NCBI GenBank assembly: GCA_022749755.1
Contig: CM040443.1
Span: 13,593,744-13,657,743 of the forward strand
DNA: 64,000 nt
From: Azadirachta indica
Taxonomy: Eukaryota; Streptophyta; Magnoliopsida; Sapindales; Meliaceae
Direction: 5' to 3'
The notes beneath the pieces are model-generated. The model did not search any database. It saw only the letters and a list, made by a program, of their open reading frames with translations, and was not told the origin of the DNA. A program made the position numbers and the translations under genes. Position 1 is the first letter of the stretch. Each line of letters starts with the position of its first letter. Shown here one piece after another: positions 46,808-58,734 of the stretch.

Positions 46808-48858
46808 ATGTTTGTACGGATGCTTGCAGGTTGCGACATAGTGGTTCTGTTACGTAGAATTGGGCATTCAATTCTTGGTGATCAAGAACAAGTTGAAGTT
46901 TATCATGCAACTACTGCTTCTCAGGCTTCAGAGAGAGATAAATGGCCATTTTCTGGCTCACCTTCTTCCAGAGTTAACACTCCTACTACTCCTGCTAATC
47001 TTTCTGGTGATAATAATAATAAGGATCAATCTCAGTCCTATATCTATGACTGTCATCCAAATATATCTCCCAGTACTACTACAAAAAGGTCTAGTGTTGC
47101 TTCTCATCAGGAGATGGTAACAGTAAGTCTGCAGGAGGGACTAAGCCACCACCTTCATCTGACCAATCTACCAAGACTAAGGCTGAGGGTAAGGCTAAGC
47201 AAGCAGCATCAGCTAGTAATACAACGAAAACGTCTATTGTTGCTTCTCAGCATTCAGGAGATGGTAACAAGAAGTCTACAAAAGGGACTAAGCCATCACA
47301 TTTACCTGATCAATCTACCAAGGATAAGGCAGACGCAAAGGCTAAGGCTAGGGGTAAGGCATCAGCTAGTACTACTATAAAAAGGTCTAGTGTTGCTTCT
47401 CAGCATTCAGGAGATGGTAACGGTAAGTCTACAAAAGGGACTAAGCCACCAACTTCAGCCGATCAATCTACGAACGCTAAGGCTAAGGCTAAGGCTAATG
47501 CTAAGGCTAAGGCTGAGGCTAAGGCTAAGGCTGAGGCTCAGGGTGCAGCATCTGCTAGTACTACTACAAAAGGGACTAGTGTTGCTTCTCAGCTTTCAGG
47601 AGATGGTAAAAATAAGTCTACAAAAGGGACTAAGCCATCACATTTACCTGATCAATCTACCAAGGATAAGGCAGACGCTAAGGGTAAGGCTAAGGCTAAG
47701 GCTAAGGCTAAGGCTAAGGCATCAGCTAGTACTACTACAAAAAGGTCTAGTGTTGCTTCTCAGCATTCAGGAGATGGTAACGGTAAGTCTACAAAAGGGA
47801 CTAAGCCACCAACTTTAGCCGATCAATCTACGAAGGCTAAGGCTAAGGCTAATGCTAAGGCTAAGGCTGAGGCTCAGGGTGCAGCATCTGCTAGTACTAC
47901 TACAAAAAGGACTAGTGTTGCTTCTCAGCATTCGGGAGATGGTAACGGTAAGTCTACAAAAGGGTCTAAGCCACCACCTTTATCTGATCCATCAACCAAG
48001 GCTAAGTCTGAGGTTAAGGCTAATGCTAAGATTAAGGCTAAGCCAGCAGCATCAGCTAGTAATACAACAAAAAGGTCTAGTGTTGCTTCTCAGCATTCAG
48101 GAGATGGTAATAGTAAGTCTGCAAAAGGGACTAAGCCACCACCTTTACCTGATCATTCTACCAAGGCTGACGCTAAGGCTAAGGATAAGGCTAAGGCTAA
48201 AGCTAAGACTAAGGCTAAGGCTAAGGCAAAGTCGTTTCTTAAGTCTAGGACTCCTTCTTGTCCAGCGTCTGTTTCATCGGTTCTTGATTTGAATGCTCTT
48301 AGGTTGCATGGAGTGGTTGTTAGAAAAGGTAGAGCTCCTGATATAATCCCAGTCTTTTGGCTTCCTCCGACTAGATCTTTTGTGAAAGTAAATACAGACG
48401 GTGTCTCAAAGAACAATCCCGGTGCTGCAGCTTGCGGTGGCGTTTTCAGAGACTTTCGAGGCGAATTTTTGGGTGCTTTTGCGATGAACTTGGGCTGTCG
48501 ATCTTCATTATTTGCAGAAATTATGGGTATTATTCAAGCTATTTCTTATGCTACTAAAAGAGGTTGGAATTTTATTTGGTTAGAGAGTGACTCAACCGCA
48601 GCTCTCTCTTGCTTGCTTAACTCTAATTTTAAACCGCCTCGGCGAATTAGAAATGATTGGTTAAATTGTAAAGCTTCTATATCTAAGATCTCTTTCAAAT
48701 GCACGCATATTTATCGTGAAGGTAATACGGTTGCGGATATTATGGCGAATTTGGGCCTCTGTTCTTCAGGTTCCATTTGGTTTGACACCGCACCTCCTCA
48801 AATCAAAGATGCTCTTTACAAAGATTGTTCGGGCTTCCCTAATTATAGATTTTCGTGA
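46808..48858 (+). pseudogene. Chimeric gene E: SDE3-like N-terminus, Lys/Ala repeats, LINE RNase H domain
   Basis: Starts MFVRMLAGCDIVVLLRRI, then HSILGDQEQVEVYHATTAS as in G. A 4-nt loss near 47104 (TCTCATCAGG where relatives have TCTCAGCATTCAGG) shifts the frame. The frame from 47107 to 48858 is open for about 583 codons. It has eight units of the form SVASQHSGDGN(S/G)KS, KGTKPP, DQSTK, (KA)n, then LINE text SFLKSRTPSCPASVSSVLDL and the RNase H domain from about 48346. The DEDD residues are all present: VNTDG, FAEIMG, LESDS and NTVADIM; the last residues are GFPNYRFS. One frameshift separates this from a complete reading of about 680 codons. It retains about 110 bp more LINE sequence upstream of the RNase H than D does. 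Confidence 0.8.
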
Positions 48859-49305
48859 ATTTTGTTTTAATGGCTTTTGGATTTTCTGAAGGCGTTGGTG
48901 AAGTTCTGTGCTGCGCTGTACCGGTTTATACTGCAGTGGGATCTATACTGCAACTGTTATCCCTTCCTATGCTGATTGAGTTGATTTGCTTACTGTCAGA
49001 GTTACACCATTTAGATTCTTGTGATGGCAAAGCTTTCGGATGCTGCTCTTATATCGAGTTTGCTATCGGCAATTGCCACTTCTGCAATTCAGAGGCTGCT
49101 CTGGCCTGTTCGAGCTAATTTTATGCTTGCTGCTAGATTTCTTCTATCGCTGACTGGCGCTTCTACTGGTTATCAGTGTTTTGCGTACTTATGCTTGCTG
49201 GATAGATGAGTTTAGCTGCCTCTTTGCTTACCGAGTCTTGTATTTTCTGGTTTCTTTTAACATGGGGCTATTTTTCGATTTTTGTTGCAATCTTGTAAGC
49301 CACTT
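48233..49305 (+). mobile_element. 5'-truncated LINE tail in gene E (RNase H plus 3' UTR)
   Basis: The junction with the KA repeat is at about 48230 (GCTAAGGCAAAG-TCGTTTC). Coding runs to 48858 and the 3' UTR to about 49305, where TTATTATGCACTTGGG of the array flank resumes. The 3' junction is at the same base as in D, so a single event preceded the D/E duplication. Confidence 0.75.
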
Positions 49306-50104
49306 CGTTATTATGCACTTGGGTAGCTAATTCTGCTTGGCATGCAATGATATATATATATATATATATTTGTGGATGTAACATGAGTTGTCATTGTATT
49401 ATGTTTTGTGCCATGCTGTTGCATCAGCGCAAATTTTCAATCTCTGTGTAGTTTACATGGACAAAAAAATACTTAGAACTGTCATCTGCTGTGGTGGCTA
49501 CAGGAAGAACATTGTCAGTAAGCTTCTGAAATCAAGAATTGATGGCAAAGGGAGATACATCTTGATCAAAGCAGTAGCTTAATCCACTCCGACATTACCC
49601 CATTAGTGTTGAAGCTTCTTTAATTAAGGTCGAGTAATAATAGACGATTGTAAACACTAGGCAATAGTCCTTCTTTCTCATGGGTTTTGATAGTTTGCTA
49701 CCGGGTAGCTTTGCAACTTATGGAAGTGACCAAATATTCCTTTATTTATACTGGCTCATCTAACACTTTCAATCAATTCCAAGTTACAGTCCCCCAATTG
49801 TCAAACGTGTTTCAGTGATTTTGTTCATCATGTTCATCATGTCTTATTTGAATCTGATTATTTGAATGTCATCTCTATGATATGAAAGGGAAGATCTTAT
49901 GCATAATTGAAATTTCTTTTTGGTTGTTTGACATCCAAGATAATCTGTTTTATAGAAACTAATTTCAGGTTCATCATATCTCAAGAAGCGGTATAATATG
50001 GTTAGAAGATATTTCAAATGATATCTGTTATATAAGGTGTTATAAATTTTCCTTTCAATAAATTTTCTCTGCTAAAGCTTCCTTATTTAGGGTCCGTTGA
50101 TTTT
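49306..50104 (+). repeat. Array 3' flank of E
   Basis: TA microsatellite (49350-49369), then the type 1 flank shared with D and H, and the word GATCTTATGCATAATTGAAAT shared with H (62840-62862). No supported gene; a 64-codon frame here is discussed under rejected items. Confidence 0.7.
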
Positions 50105-50105
50105 T

Positions 50106-50530
50106 AGGGTCCGTTTGGTATAACTTTTTAAGTAGAACTTTTTAAAGTAGAGTTTTTATCCATAAAACTTTTATGAGTAGAGCTTTTAATAAAACTTGAT
50201 TAATCATTTGGTTGTCACAAATGACTTTTGAGAAAAATTTGAGTAATTACTTTAATAGACAGATTTTTAATGTTTTATTTTAAAGAAATTACGTAGAATT
50301 TTTAAAATAAAGTAAGGGTATTTTAGACAATTTTACCTTTTAAAAAAGCTGGGAAAGCTCTACTGCCAAAAGCCCAAAATTTGGGCTTCTTCCAATAGAA
50401 GGAAAACAGATTTTTTAATTCCACAAACTCTTTTTTATTGTCAACCAAACGACATTAAAAAATTTGAAAAATACTTTTATCATTAAAAAAGCCTTTTTGC
50501 CCGATGAAAAAACCAAACCAAATGGGTACT
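50106..50530 (+). mobile_element. hAT-like MITE, copy 2
   Basis: Starts GGGTCCGTTTGGTATAAC and ends CCAAACCAAATGGGTAC, giving imperfect inverted ends around GTTTGGT. The interior is shared with 58158-58577 (TTTTTATCCxTAxAACTTT, AATAAAACTTGATTAATC-type words, TTTTAAAAAAGCTGGGAAAG). No coding frame. Lies in the intergenic region between E and F. Confidence 0.8.
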
Positions 50531-51303
50531 TAATAGTTAATTATTAATTATTAATTATTAATCTGTTGAATTTATCTATTTTAACTAATTAATTATATTT
50601 TTTAACATAATTAATCTTTTCAGATGCCTTTTCATTTAAAAAAATGTCTAAATAATTTTATTAAATTATTGGTTAAAAATATTCCTACTTAATTAATTTA
50701 TCTACATCATTACTTATATAAAACTTAACCATTTTTTTTAAGACCTACATTTTTTGCGTATACTCTCGTTTCTTCCTCATATTTAGTAATAAAAAATTTT
50801 AATTAAAATATAGTTAAAATATTATATTATTTTACATTTTTTTTTTAGTATTTTTGTTAGTAGATGCATTTTTTTAAAATATCTTGTTAATTATTCTAAT
50901 TTAGGTACATACAATTTTTATGTAATATTATAAATTATTAATACAATTTTTATTGATGCGTACGAGTAAGGATTATTTTACTTAACTTAGTTTCACGATT
51001 TTATTATTTATTTAACATTTAGCAATTAGAAAGGTACAAAACATAAAGTACTGAATTTGAGGCATTTTTTTTTGGAAAAAAAGACTTAACCCTGTATTAA
51101 AGTTCAAAAAAATAACAAAAAAATCTATTTATAATCGAAACTAATTTCAAATTCAAGAAAAGGTTTAATATTTAATTAAAATTTATGTTAATAATACGTT
51201 AAAGAGTCGCACTGTTTTTTTCAATATACCATACAATGACTACAGTATGGTAGCATGACTGTGTGTGTGTGTATATATATATATATATTTAATCTTATGA
51301 AAA
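50531..51303. repeat. Intergenic module shared with 63060-63745
   Basis: Colinear AT-rich sequence: AATATTCCTACTTAATTAATTT, ATAAAACTTAACACTTT-type, GATTTTATTATTTATTTAACATT, GGTACAAAAC, and finally TATGGTAGCATGAC followed by a TA microsatellite. At 51304 an SDE3-like fragment follows, whereas at 63752 CACTA sequence follows. Confidence 0.7.
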
Positions 51304-51628
51304 AGATGACCTGAAGAAATTCAGGGTCATCGTTTCAACTTTTTTTAGTAGCTTTCGCCCTCTTAATCACGGTATAAATGCTGGACATTTCATTCATATT
51401 TTTCTTGTAGATTCATCGTCTGCTACTGAACCGGAGACAATGATCACTCTCAGTAGTTTTGCTAACGAGAACACCAGGGTCATACTCACTGGTGCTCCTA
51501 ATAACCGAACTGGTTGGGTGCGTTCCGATGTTGCTAGGAACAATGGGTAGAGGATGTCATATTTCAAAAGACTTCGTGCCACCAACATCTATAGTACTTC
51601 CAATCTAACATTCATCACTCAGCTGTAA
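51304..51628 (+). pseudogene. SDE3-like fragment F (3' part of exon 3 only)
   Basis: Starts abruptly after a TG/TA microsatellite and encodes LKKFRVIVSTFFSSFRPLNH, AGHFIHIFLVDSSSATEPET, VILTGAPNNRTGWVRSDVAR and FITQL, ending at TAA 51626-51628. Leu is replaced by TAG in NNG(TAG)RMSYF near 51547. Exons 1 and 2 and the front of exon 3 are missing. It is followed by normal 3' flank. Confidence 0.9.
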
Positions 51629-54330
51629 ACAATTTGAGCAGAATCAGCTAATACTTTGTCATTATGCACTTGGGTAGCTAATTCTGCTTGGCAAGTAGTC
51701 ATATATTTACATATATACTTGGGGATGTAACAACCAACCAGCTGTTATTATCTTTACGTTACGTTGTTGCATCAGCGCGAATTTTCTATTTTGAAAAATC
51801 CTTCATGCTTTTCAATCTAAATGCTTAGCAATCTACAATTAATATCATGAAAGGAATATTTAATCTATATGTAGAACTGTCATCTGTGGTGGGTGGCTAC
51901 AGGAAGAACATTGTCAGTAAGCTGCTGAAATCAGGAATTGATAGCAAACGGAGATACATCTTGATCATAGCAGTAGCTTAGTTCTTACCAACATTACCCC
52001 ATTAGTGTTTAAGCTTCTTTAATTAAGGTCTTTGTGAGGAGATTCAAAAGCTACTAATAGCCTTTGAATATTAGTTCAGGGTTTTGATAGCTTTCTATGC
52101 AAAAACTGTAGGCAATAATCCTTCTTTCTCATGGGGCAAGAGTATATTGCATACTGGAATTAGGAGAGTTGTTATGGAATTATATAAGAAGAGGGACATA
52201 CAGAACTGTTAAAAGTTGAAACTTACATAGGTGGCCAAATATTCCTTCTACGTATACTGCCTCATCCAACATTTCTCTACCAGCTCCAATTTAGAGTCCT
52301 CCAGTTGTTTAAGGTGTTTTAGTGGTTTTGATCATGATGCTCATATTATATGTCTTATTTGAATATATATATATATGATTCTTTGAATATCATTCATCTC
52401 ATGAAAGAGAAGATCCCTTGTAGAATTGAAATTTTCTTGGTTCCCTTGGAGATTCAAGACAATCTCTTTTGTAGAAACCAATTTCAGGTTCATCATATCT
52501 CTAAGAAGCAATGTAATATGGTCTGAAGAAATTTCAAATCATTCTTGTTGTGTGTTATAAATTTTCCTTTTCATTAAAGTTTCTGTTAATAAACGAAAAA
52601 AAAAAAATTCCCTCAGCAAACCGCAGGGAGGATAACCAGTTTCCAAGATTGAAATATTGGTAATTATTAAAGCTGCTTGTTTAGGGTCTGTTTTTCTTTT
52701 TTTTTTCCTTTTGTAATGTCAATTCGCTGGATTTATTTATTTATTTTAGTTAATGAACTACATTTTGTTTTCACTTAATTAATATTTTCAGACACTTTTA
52801 ATTATAAAATAGTTATTTCTTTCTTCCTAGCTAGCTCAATGAAAAAAGTCTAAATAATTTTATTAAATTACATGTCAAAAGTATCCTTAGTTAATTTATT
52901 GATATTATTACCCATATAAAACCTAACACTTACTTTTTTTTTTTTTAAGACCACGTACTCTCACTTCCTACTCAGAATTATTAATCCAAATTTTTAATCA
53001 AAGTATAGTTAAAAAATTAAGTTATTATTTTTAGATACATACAAATTTTATATAATATCATGGCCTATAACAAATTAACACAATTTTTATTTATGGGTAG
53101 CTTAGTTTATTTAGATTTGTTTCAAGATTTTATTATTTATTTTAATATTTAACATTCAAAAAAGTACAAATGTAACGTATTTAAAAAAATAAATAATTTA
53201 ATATTTATATTTATATTTATATTTATATTTATATTTTATTCATATTCAAACATACAGTTTTATGGTAACAAATTTTTAATTTTTTATTAATAATTTTCTT
53301 AAAATTTGCATATAGTTTTTTTAAAAAACATTTTAAATTAACCTACTTTTTTTTTAATTTATAAATATGTTTTAAAAATGCAATTAATTTTTAAATCAAT
53401 CATGCTTATTAATCATCCTTAATTTATAAATAAATCAGTTATCTGTTTGTTTTTATTCTTTATTCTTCTTTTTTTTTTTTAATTTTCATTGTCATTTTTT
53501 CTCCGCTTCACTATTAATCTATCCAAAATCTAACAATGTTTACTTTATTAATCTACCTGGCAACAACAAAGCTTAATTCACCAAGAGCTACGAAAATTAT
53601 TCAAATCCATAAATTCCAGCACTCAAAAATTCTGATAAAGAAAAATTCTCAGCAAATCCAAACAGCAATAGTCGTCAATCTTGATTTAAAAGCCATCGAT
53701 CTTCGTTTTTGAAGGCTTTTAAATATTTATCGTTCTTTTTCTTTGAATTTTTGTAAGTTGGTGCCGTTGGCGGCATTTCTCTGTATTTTGTATATACTGG
53801 CAGCTAATAGATATATGCTCTCAAATATTTGATTTATTAAATATGATTTGAAGAAAAATGATTTCGCTTGAATTTAACAAAAATGATAATATTTTGTCAA
53901 CATACAAGAGAAATATATATTTAAAATTTGTGGCTAGGTACGAAGAAATTTATTGACGTGATTCTGTACTATATATGTTTTTGGTTTAGAAATTAATAAA
54001 CAGTTGAAAGAAAGAAAAATTTTTGAAATAAAATTTAATTTTTTTGGAAGTAAAGAAACTAGCCTCTTGAGCAGGAAACAAGTTCAAATTTCATTACAAA
54101 AAATTCGAGTTGTTTTATTTTTACAAGTTTTCAATACTGTAATCAAGTAAAATATAAAAGTATTCTAAACAGACGAGTTTAAATATTAATATGTATGGGT
54201 AAAGTTGTAATTGTGATTTACAATATGATTAGATTGCCGCATGAGGTAGGGTATTTTTGAAGCCCAAAAAAAGTATCGAAAAACCATAACATTATCGCTC
54301 GTTCGAGTAGTCATTTTATATTCTACATAG
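51629..54330 (+). repeat. Array 3' flank and intergenic module between F and G
   Basis: Colinear with 36301-38690 and 44400-46440, including TGTAACAACCAACCAGCTG, GGGCAAGAGTATATTGCATAC and AGCAGGAAACAAGTTC. TTTATA repeats at 53200-53235. No gene seen. Confidence 0.75.
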
Positions 54331-54337
54331 AACATGG

Positions 54338-54525
54338 TGACGTGGCGACTCTTTATTGGGTGTAGATTTAAGCCGATAAAGGAACGGTTTACACTGCACT
54401 TAACCTGGACGCTTTCAACTTTTACATGTAGATAAACAGAGTACTAGTTCCTTTGACACTAAGAAAATTTCTTTCTTAGTTTCTAAGCAACCAAACAGAA
54501 ACAGAGAAAACGAAAAAAAAAAAAA
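54338..54525 (+). promoter_or_regulatory. Promoter and 5' UTR of gene G
   Basis: TGACGTGGC at 54338-54346 is a G-box/ABRE-like ACGT element, followed by CTTTATTGGG (CCAAT box on the minus strand), GGACGCTTTCAACTTTTAC, ACACTAAGAAAATTTC, and CTAAGCAACCAAACAGAAAC before ATG 54526. The same order occurs before H (59439) and B (27661). Confidence 0.6.
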
Positions 54526-54735
54526 ATGTATGTATTGATGCCTGCACTTGTAGGTTCCGTCACAATGGCTTTGTTATGGATGCTTGCAGTTGCAGTTTCC
54601 GTCATAGTGGCTGTTTTATGGATGCTTGCAGTTGCAGGTTTCGTCACAGTTGCAAGTTTGGTCATAGAGGTTGTGTTATGGATGCTTGCAGTTGTTGGTT
54701 CCATGATAGTGGTTGTGTTGCGTGGAATTTGGCGT
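54526..54735 (+). repeat. Tandem amplification of the N-terminal hydrophobic coding segment in G
   Basis: TGGATGCTTGCAGTTG begins three successive units (at about 54577, 54619 and 54679), preceded by a diverged first unit (TTGATGCCTGCACTTGTAGG at 54535). Each unit encodes a version of WMLAVxVSVIVxVL. Relatives A, D, E and H carry only one unit. Unit lengths (42, 60, about 45 bp) are multiples of three, so the frame is kept. Confidence 0.85.
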
Positions 54736-57215
54736 TCAATTCTTGGTGATCAAGAACAAGTTGAAGTTTATCATGCAACTACTGCTGAGAGAGAAAAATG
54801 GCCTTTATCTGGCTCCTCTTTTTTCAGATCTGGCTCACCCTCTTTCAGAGTTAACACTCCTACTACTCCTAATCTTTCTGGTTATAATAATAATAAGCAT
54901 CAATGTCACACCGCTTACTGTGACTGTTATCCGTATATATCTGCTAGTACTACTACAAAAAGGTCTAGTGTTGCTTCTCAGCAATCAGGAGATGGTAACA
55001 GTAAGTCTGCGGAAGGGACTAAGCCACCGCCATTATCTGATCAATCTACCGAGGATAAGGCTGAGGCTAAGGCTAAGTCACTAGCATCAGGTAGTACTAC
55101 TACAAAAAGGTCAACTGTTGCTTCTCAACATTCGGGAGATGGTAACAGTAAGTCTGCAAGAGGGACTAAGCCACAACCTTCATCTGATCAATCTACCAAG
55201 ACTAAGGCTGAGGATAAGGCTAAGCCAGCAGCATCAGCTGGTACTAAAAAAAAATCGTCTAGTGTTGCTGCTCAGCATTCAGGGGATGGTAACATTAAGT
55301 CTACAAAAGGGTCCAAGCCACCACCTTTACCTGATCAATCTACCAAGGCTAAGGCGGACACCGAGGCTGAGGCTGAGGCTGAGGCTGAGGCTAAGGCGAT
55401 GGCTATTGCAGCAGCGTCACCTTCTTCTTCCAAGCGTACTCTGTCCCGACTACCCTGTAATTCAACAGATCAACAGACGAAAGCTAACTATATTTGGGTG
55501 AATCAGAAGGGCGAATTACCCATATACATGATTCCCAAGGATATTGAAAGTTTGCTCAAGAAAAATCTTGTGCCCGACGTTTTGAAGAAGCCATTGTCCC
55601 CATCTACCTACAAGGATTACTTTGCTGCTCTGCTATATGCTGAGGATTTCTGCGCTGAGGTGATTTGTTGGCAAGCAATCCCTCTTTAATTCTTCCTTCT
55701 TCTCTGTATTGTGAAGTAATTTCATTTCTAGCATCATATACTGTACTGTTCTACTTTTTGTTCATTGAAGAAGGCATATGCTCGGTTTTGATTAGTGCAC
55801 TGGTACTTGTTGGTGGTTCAAATTATGCTGCAATTGGAATGGTCTCTGTTTCCCTTTTGATTTATCAGCTAAGCTTATTGGAACAAGCCTTTGATTTGGA
55901 TAGAAGCGGAGGGATTTCCAGCTGCTGAATGTGACATTGGAGTTGCATGAAGCTGCAATTTATGATCCGCCAGTCAAGAAGAAGAGTGCTCAGACGGATG
56001 ATAAAATCTTTGTAGCCTTCGAAATTTATTCTCAGGTTCTTTTATCCAGGGATTTTGTCTTTGTGCGACGTTCAGGCAGCAAAAACAAGAAATTTCAGGT
56101 AAGTCGCTTCCTCAACTTTCATTTAAACGTACAATTTGTTGAATAGTCTTGCTGTTTCTTTTAATGATAATGAAGTATAATATAAGGGTACTGCATATAT
56201 TTGGGCATTTTTTGGGTTTCATATGTGCTTGTTTTCCATAATATTTATGTTGTCAAACCCTAAGCAGGGTATTGTTTATCGAGTGGCGAAAAGCAATATG
56301 GTGTTGGTTGAATTTGAAGAAGAATTTTATGCTCAGCATGATCGAAATCGAAAATACGATGTTAGCTTCTCATTCAGTAGGGTCTGTTTGAAACGTGCTC
56401 ACCAAGCGATCTCAGCTGCATCACGCGGTTTGTTCAAGCACTACCTTTTTCCTAACAATGCCATTCGAAAGAAGATACCCTTCTCAATCTCAGGCTCAAT
56501 ACGTTGTGTTTATAACAATTCCGTGCTTGATATGAATAGTAATTATGCCGTTCATCAGATCTTAAGTTTTAGGGGCTACCCTCCCTATCTTGTAGAGGGT
56601 CCACTCTGTGTGGATAGTGACGGTGGGATAAATAATCTATCAAAAACAGGAAGAGTTGTTCAAGAAGCAATACTCCAAATTTATCAGAGGTCATCTTCAA
56701 ATTGTCGAATTTTAATATGCTCTCCCCTAAATAGCACAGGTGATATACTACTAAGGAGTTTGAAGGAACACAAGATTCCTGAGTCAGTTATGTTTCGAGC
56801 CAATGCTGCTTTTAGGGAGGTAGATGGTGTACCTATTGACATCCTCCCCACTTGTGCTCATGATGGAAAATGCTTTTCTCTTCCTTCGCTCGGGGAATTG
56901 AAGCAATTCAGGGTCATCTTTTCAACTTTTGCCACTAGCTTTCGCCTTCTTGATCACGGCATAACTGCTGGACATTTCAGTCATATTTTTCTTGTAGATT
57001 CATCATCTGCTACTGAACCAGAAACCATTATCCCTCTCAGTAGTTTTGCTATCAAGAACACCACAGTCGTAATCACTGGTGCTCCCGATAACCATCCTAG
57101 TTGGGTCCATTCTGATATTGCTGGGAACAATGGTTTGAGGATGTCATATTTCGAAAGACTTCGTGCCACCAACATCTATAGTACTTCCGATCCGGCATTC
57201 ATCACCCAGCTATAA
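54526..57215 (+). CDS. SDE3/MOV10-like truncated helicase, gene G (758 aa)
   Basis: Exons 54526-55659, 55904-56098 and 56268-57215 with GT-AG borders (GTGATTTG, GTAAGTCG donors) keep one frame: 378+65+315 codons. Residues 1-70 are hydrophobic with WMLAV repeated, an amplification of the roughly 15-residue N-terminal segment of relatives, and could be several membrane segments. A Ser/Thr/Asn region and four KRSSVASQxSGDGN units with short KA/EA runs follow. From about residue 343 (YMIPKDIESLLKKNLVPDVL) the text follows the SDE3/MOV10 N-terminal domain, then helicase domain 1. Motif I is replaced (YLVEGPLCVDSDGG instead of GPPGTGKT) and motif II too (IFLVDSSSATEPE instead of DEAGQ). It ends FITQL then TAA, so domain 2 is missing. 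SDE3 acts with Argonaute in cytoplasmic RNA silencing; this protein cannot be a conventional ATPase, and its role is unknown. Exon 2 lacks five codons relative to H. Confidence 0.8.
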
Positions 57216-58157
57216 ACTTTGAGCAGAGTCAGATGATACTGTGTCATTGTGCACTTGAGTAGCTATTTCTGCTTGGCATGTAATGATATCTATCTATTTA
57301 TATATCTATCTATTTAAAATATATATATTTGTGGATATAACAGAAACCACCTGGAATTATGTTTCTGTTATGCTGTCAACTAAGAAATATCATTCGTGCT
57401 TTTCAATCCAAATGATTAGCAATCTACCACTAATATCATGAAAGCAATATTCAATCTGATTTGACGCTCTGGAGAGGATTTGTGGAAGAATTTTGCTGCC
57501 CTTTGCACCCGTGGAGAATCAAGTATGGTTGCCACACCCTGTCAAAATTTTTAGAGTATTTATGTTATAATCCTTCTCGTTAGTTGGTGAATATTGGAGA
57601 TCACGAAATCCGCTGATCACTTAATTTTTGTTTTCGTTATTATCAATCTCTAGAAGTTTTGTTTTCCAAAAAAGAATATTTTATAGAAAATAAAATACTG
57701 TTAAATTCTTACAAAAATTATTAACTGAGCGTATGAATATGTCTTTATATAGATTAAAATAATAAATTAACATAAATAAAGAAAATCCAATCAAATTACC
57801 AAATATAAACTCAGAAATCAAATCAAACTACATAAAACTAATAGTATTTGAATAAGAAATCCTGACGGCATCCGTATCACAACCCATCCAGGTTGCACCC
57901 GCTATGATATTGCTAAAAATTATAATGACTTTGTAAGACAAAAACATATTTGAGAGAAGAATTTATGAAACTTTGAGCTTTCTGTCATTCTCCTTAATCC
58001 AATCTGCCAATGCAGTAGCCGCTACAACCTCTACTGTAAGTAATATGCATGCTTTTGGTGATATTGTTCCCAATCTTAGCGTAAATATGCGTGAATGCAA
58101 GAACATTTCTCTAAGAAGAGTTAGGCTTGGTTAACAACATTTTCGTTTAAAAGAGTT
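57216..58157 (+). repeat. Array 3' flank of G and unassigned intergenic sequence
   Basis: To about 57450 it is the family 3' flank (GTGCACTTGAGTAGC, CTATC microsatellite, AATCTACCACTAATATCATG). From 57450 to 58157 I see no counterpart elsewhere in the window and no gene. Confidence 0.6.
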
Positions 58158-58577
58158 AGGGTCTGTTTGATATAAATTTTTAAATAAAGTTTTTAAAATA
58201 TAATTTTTACTCGTAGAACTTTCATAAATAGAGATTTTAATAAAAATTTACTAATCGTTTAATTATCACAAATAGTTTTTGAGAAATTTTGAGCAATTAT
58301 TTTAACAAATAAATTTTTAATGTTTTATTTTAAAAAATAATGCAAAATTTTTAAAATAAAATGAACGCATTTTAAATAATTTTACCTTTCGAAAAAGTTA
58401 AAAAAGTTTTATCGTTAAAAACCTAAATTTTGAGTTTCTTCTAATAGAAAGAAAACAACATTTTTAATTTTCAAAAACTTTTCTAATGTTAACCAAACGA
58501 TATCAAAAAAATTTGAAAATGACTTTTATTATTAAAAAATTCTTTTCAATCAATGAAAAAGTTAAACCAACAGACAT
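58158..58577 (+). mobile_element. hAT-like MITE, copy 3
   Basis: Starts AGGGTCTGTTTGATATAA and ends TTAAACCAACAGACATTT. Interior words match 50106-50530 (TTTAATTATCACAAATAG, TTTTTAATGTTTTATTTTAA). About 420 bp, more diverged than copy 2. Lies between G and H. Confidence 0.75.
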
Positions 58578-58734
58578 TTAGGCTTGGTTTGATATTAATT
58601 TGTGTTATTTATGGGATATATATATATATATATTTTTATTGATATTTGACATATAATTAATGTTTTCATCTCATACTAAATGTGACTTGAGCAACACAAA
58701 ACATTCTTTAAAAAGAAACAGTTACTTCGTTGTA

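Noticed and set aside
49388..49582. Open frame downstream of E ending in GGYRKNIVSKLLKSRIDGKG..., with a similar reading after H (near 62391-62508)
   Set aside because: D, C and F carry an extra G in the same place (GGTGGGTGGCTAC), which breaks the frame, so it is more likely conserved 3' flank than an exon. It is mentioned as a splice option for H only.
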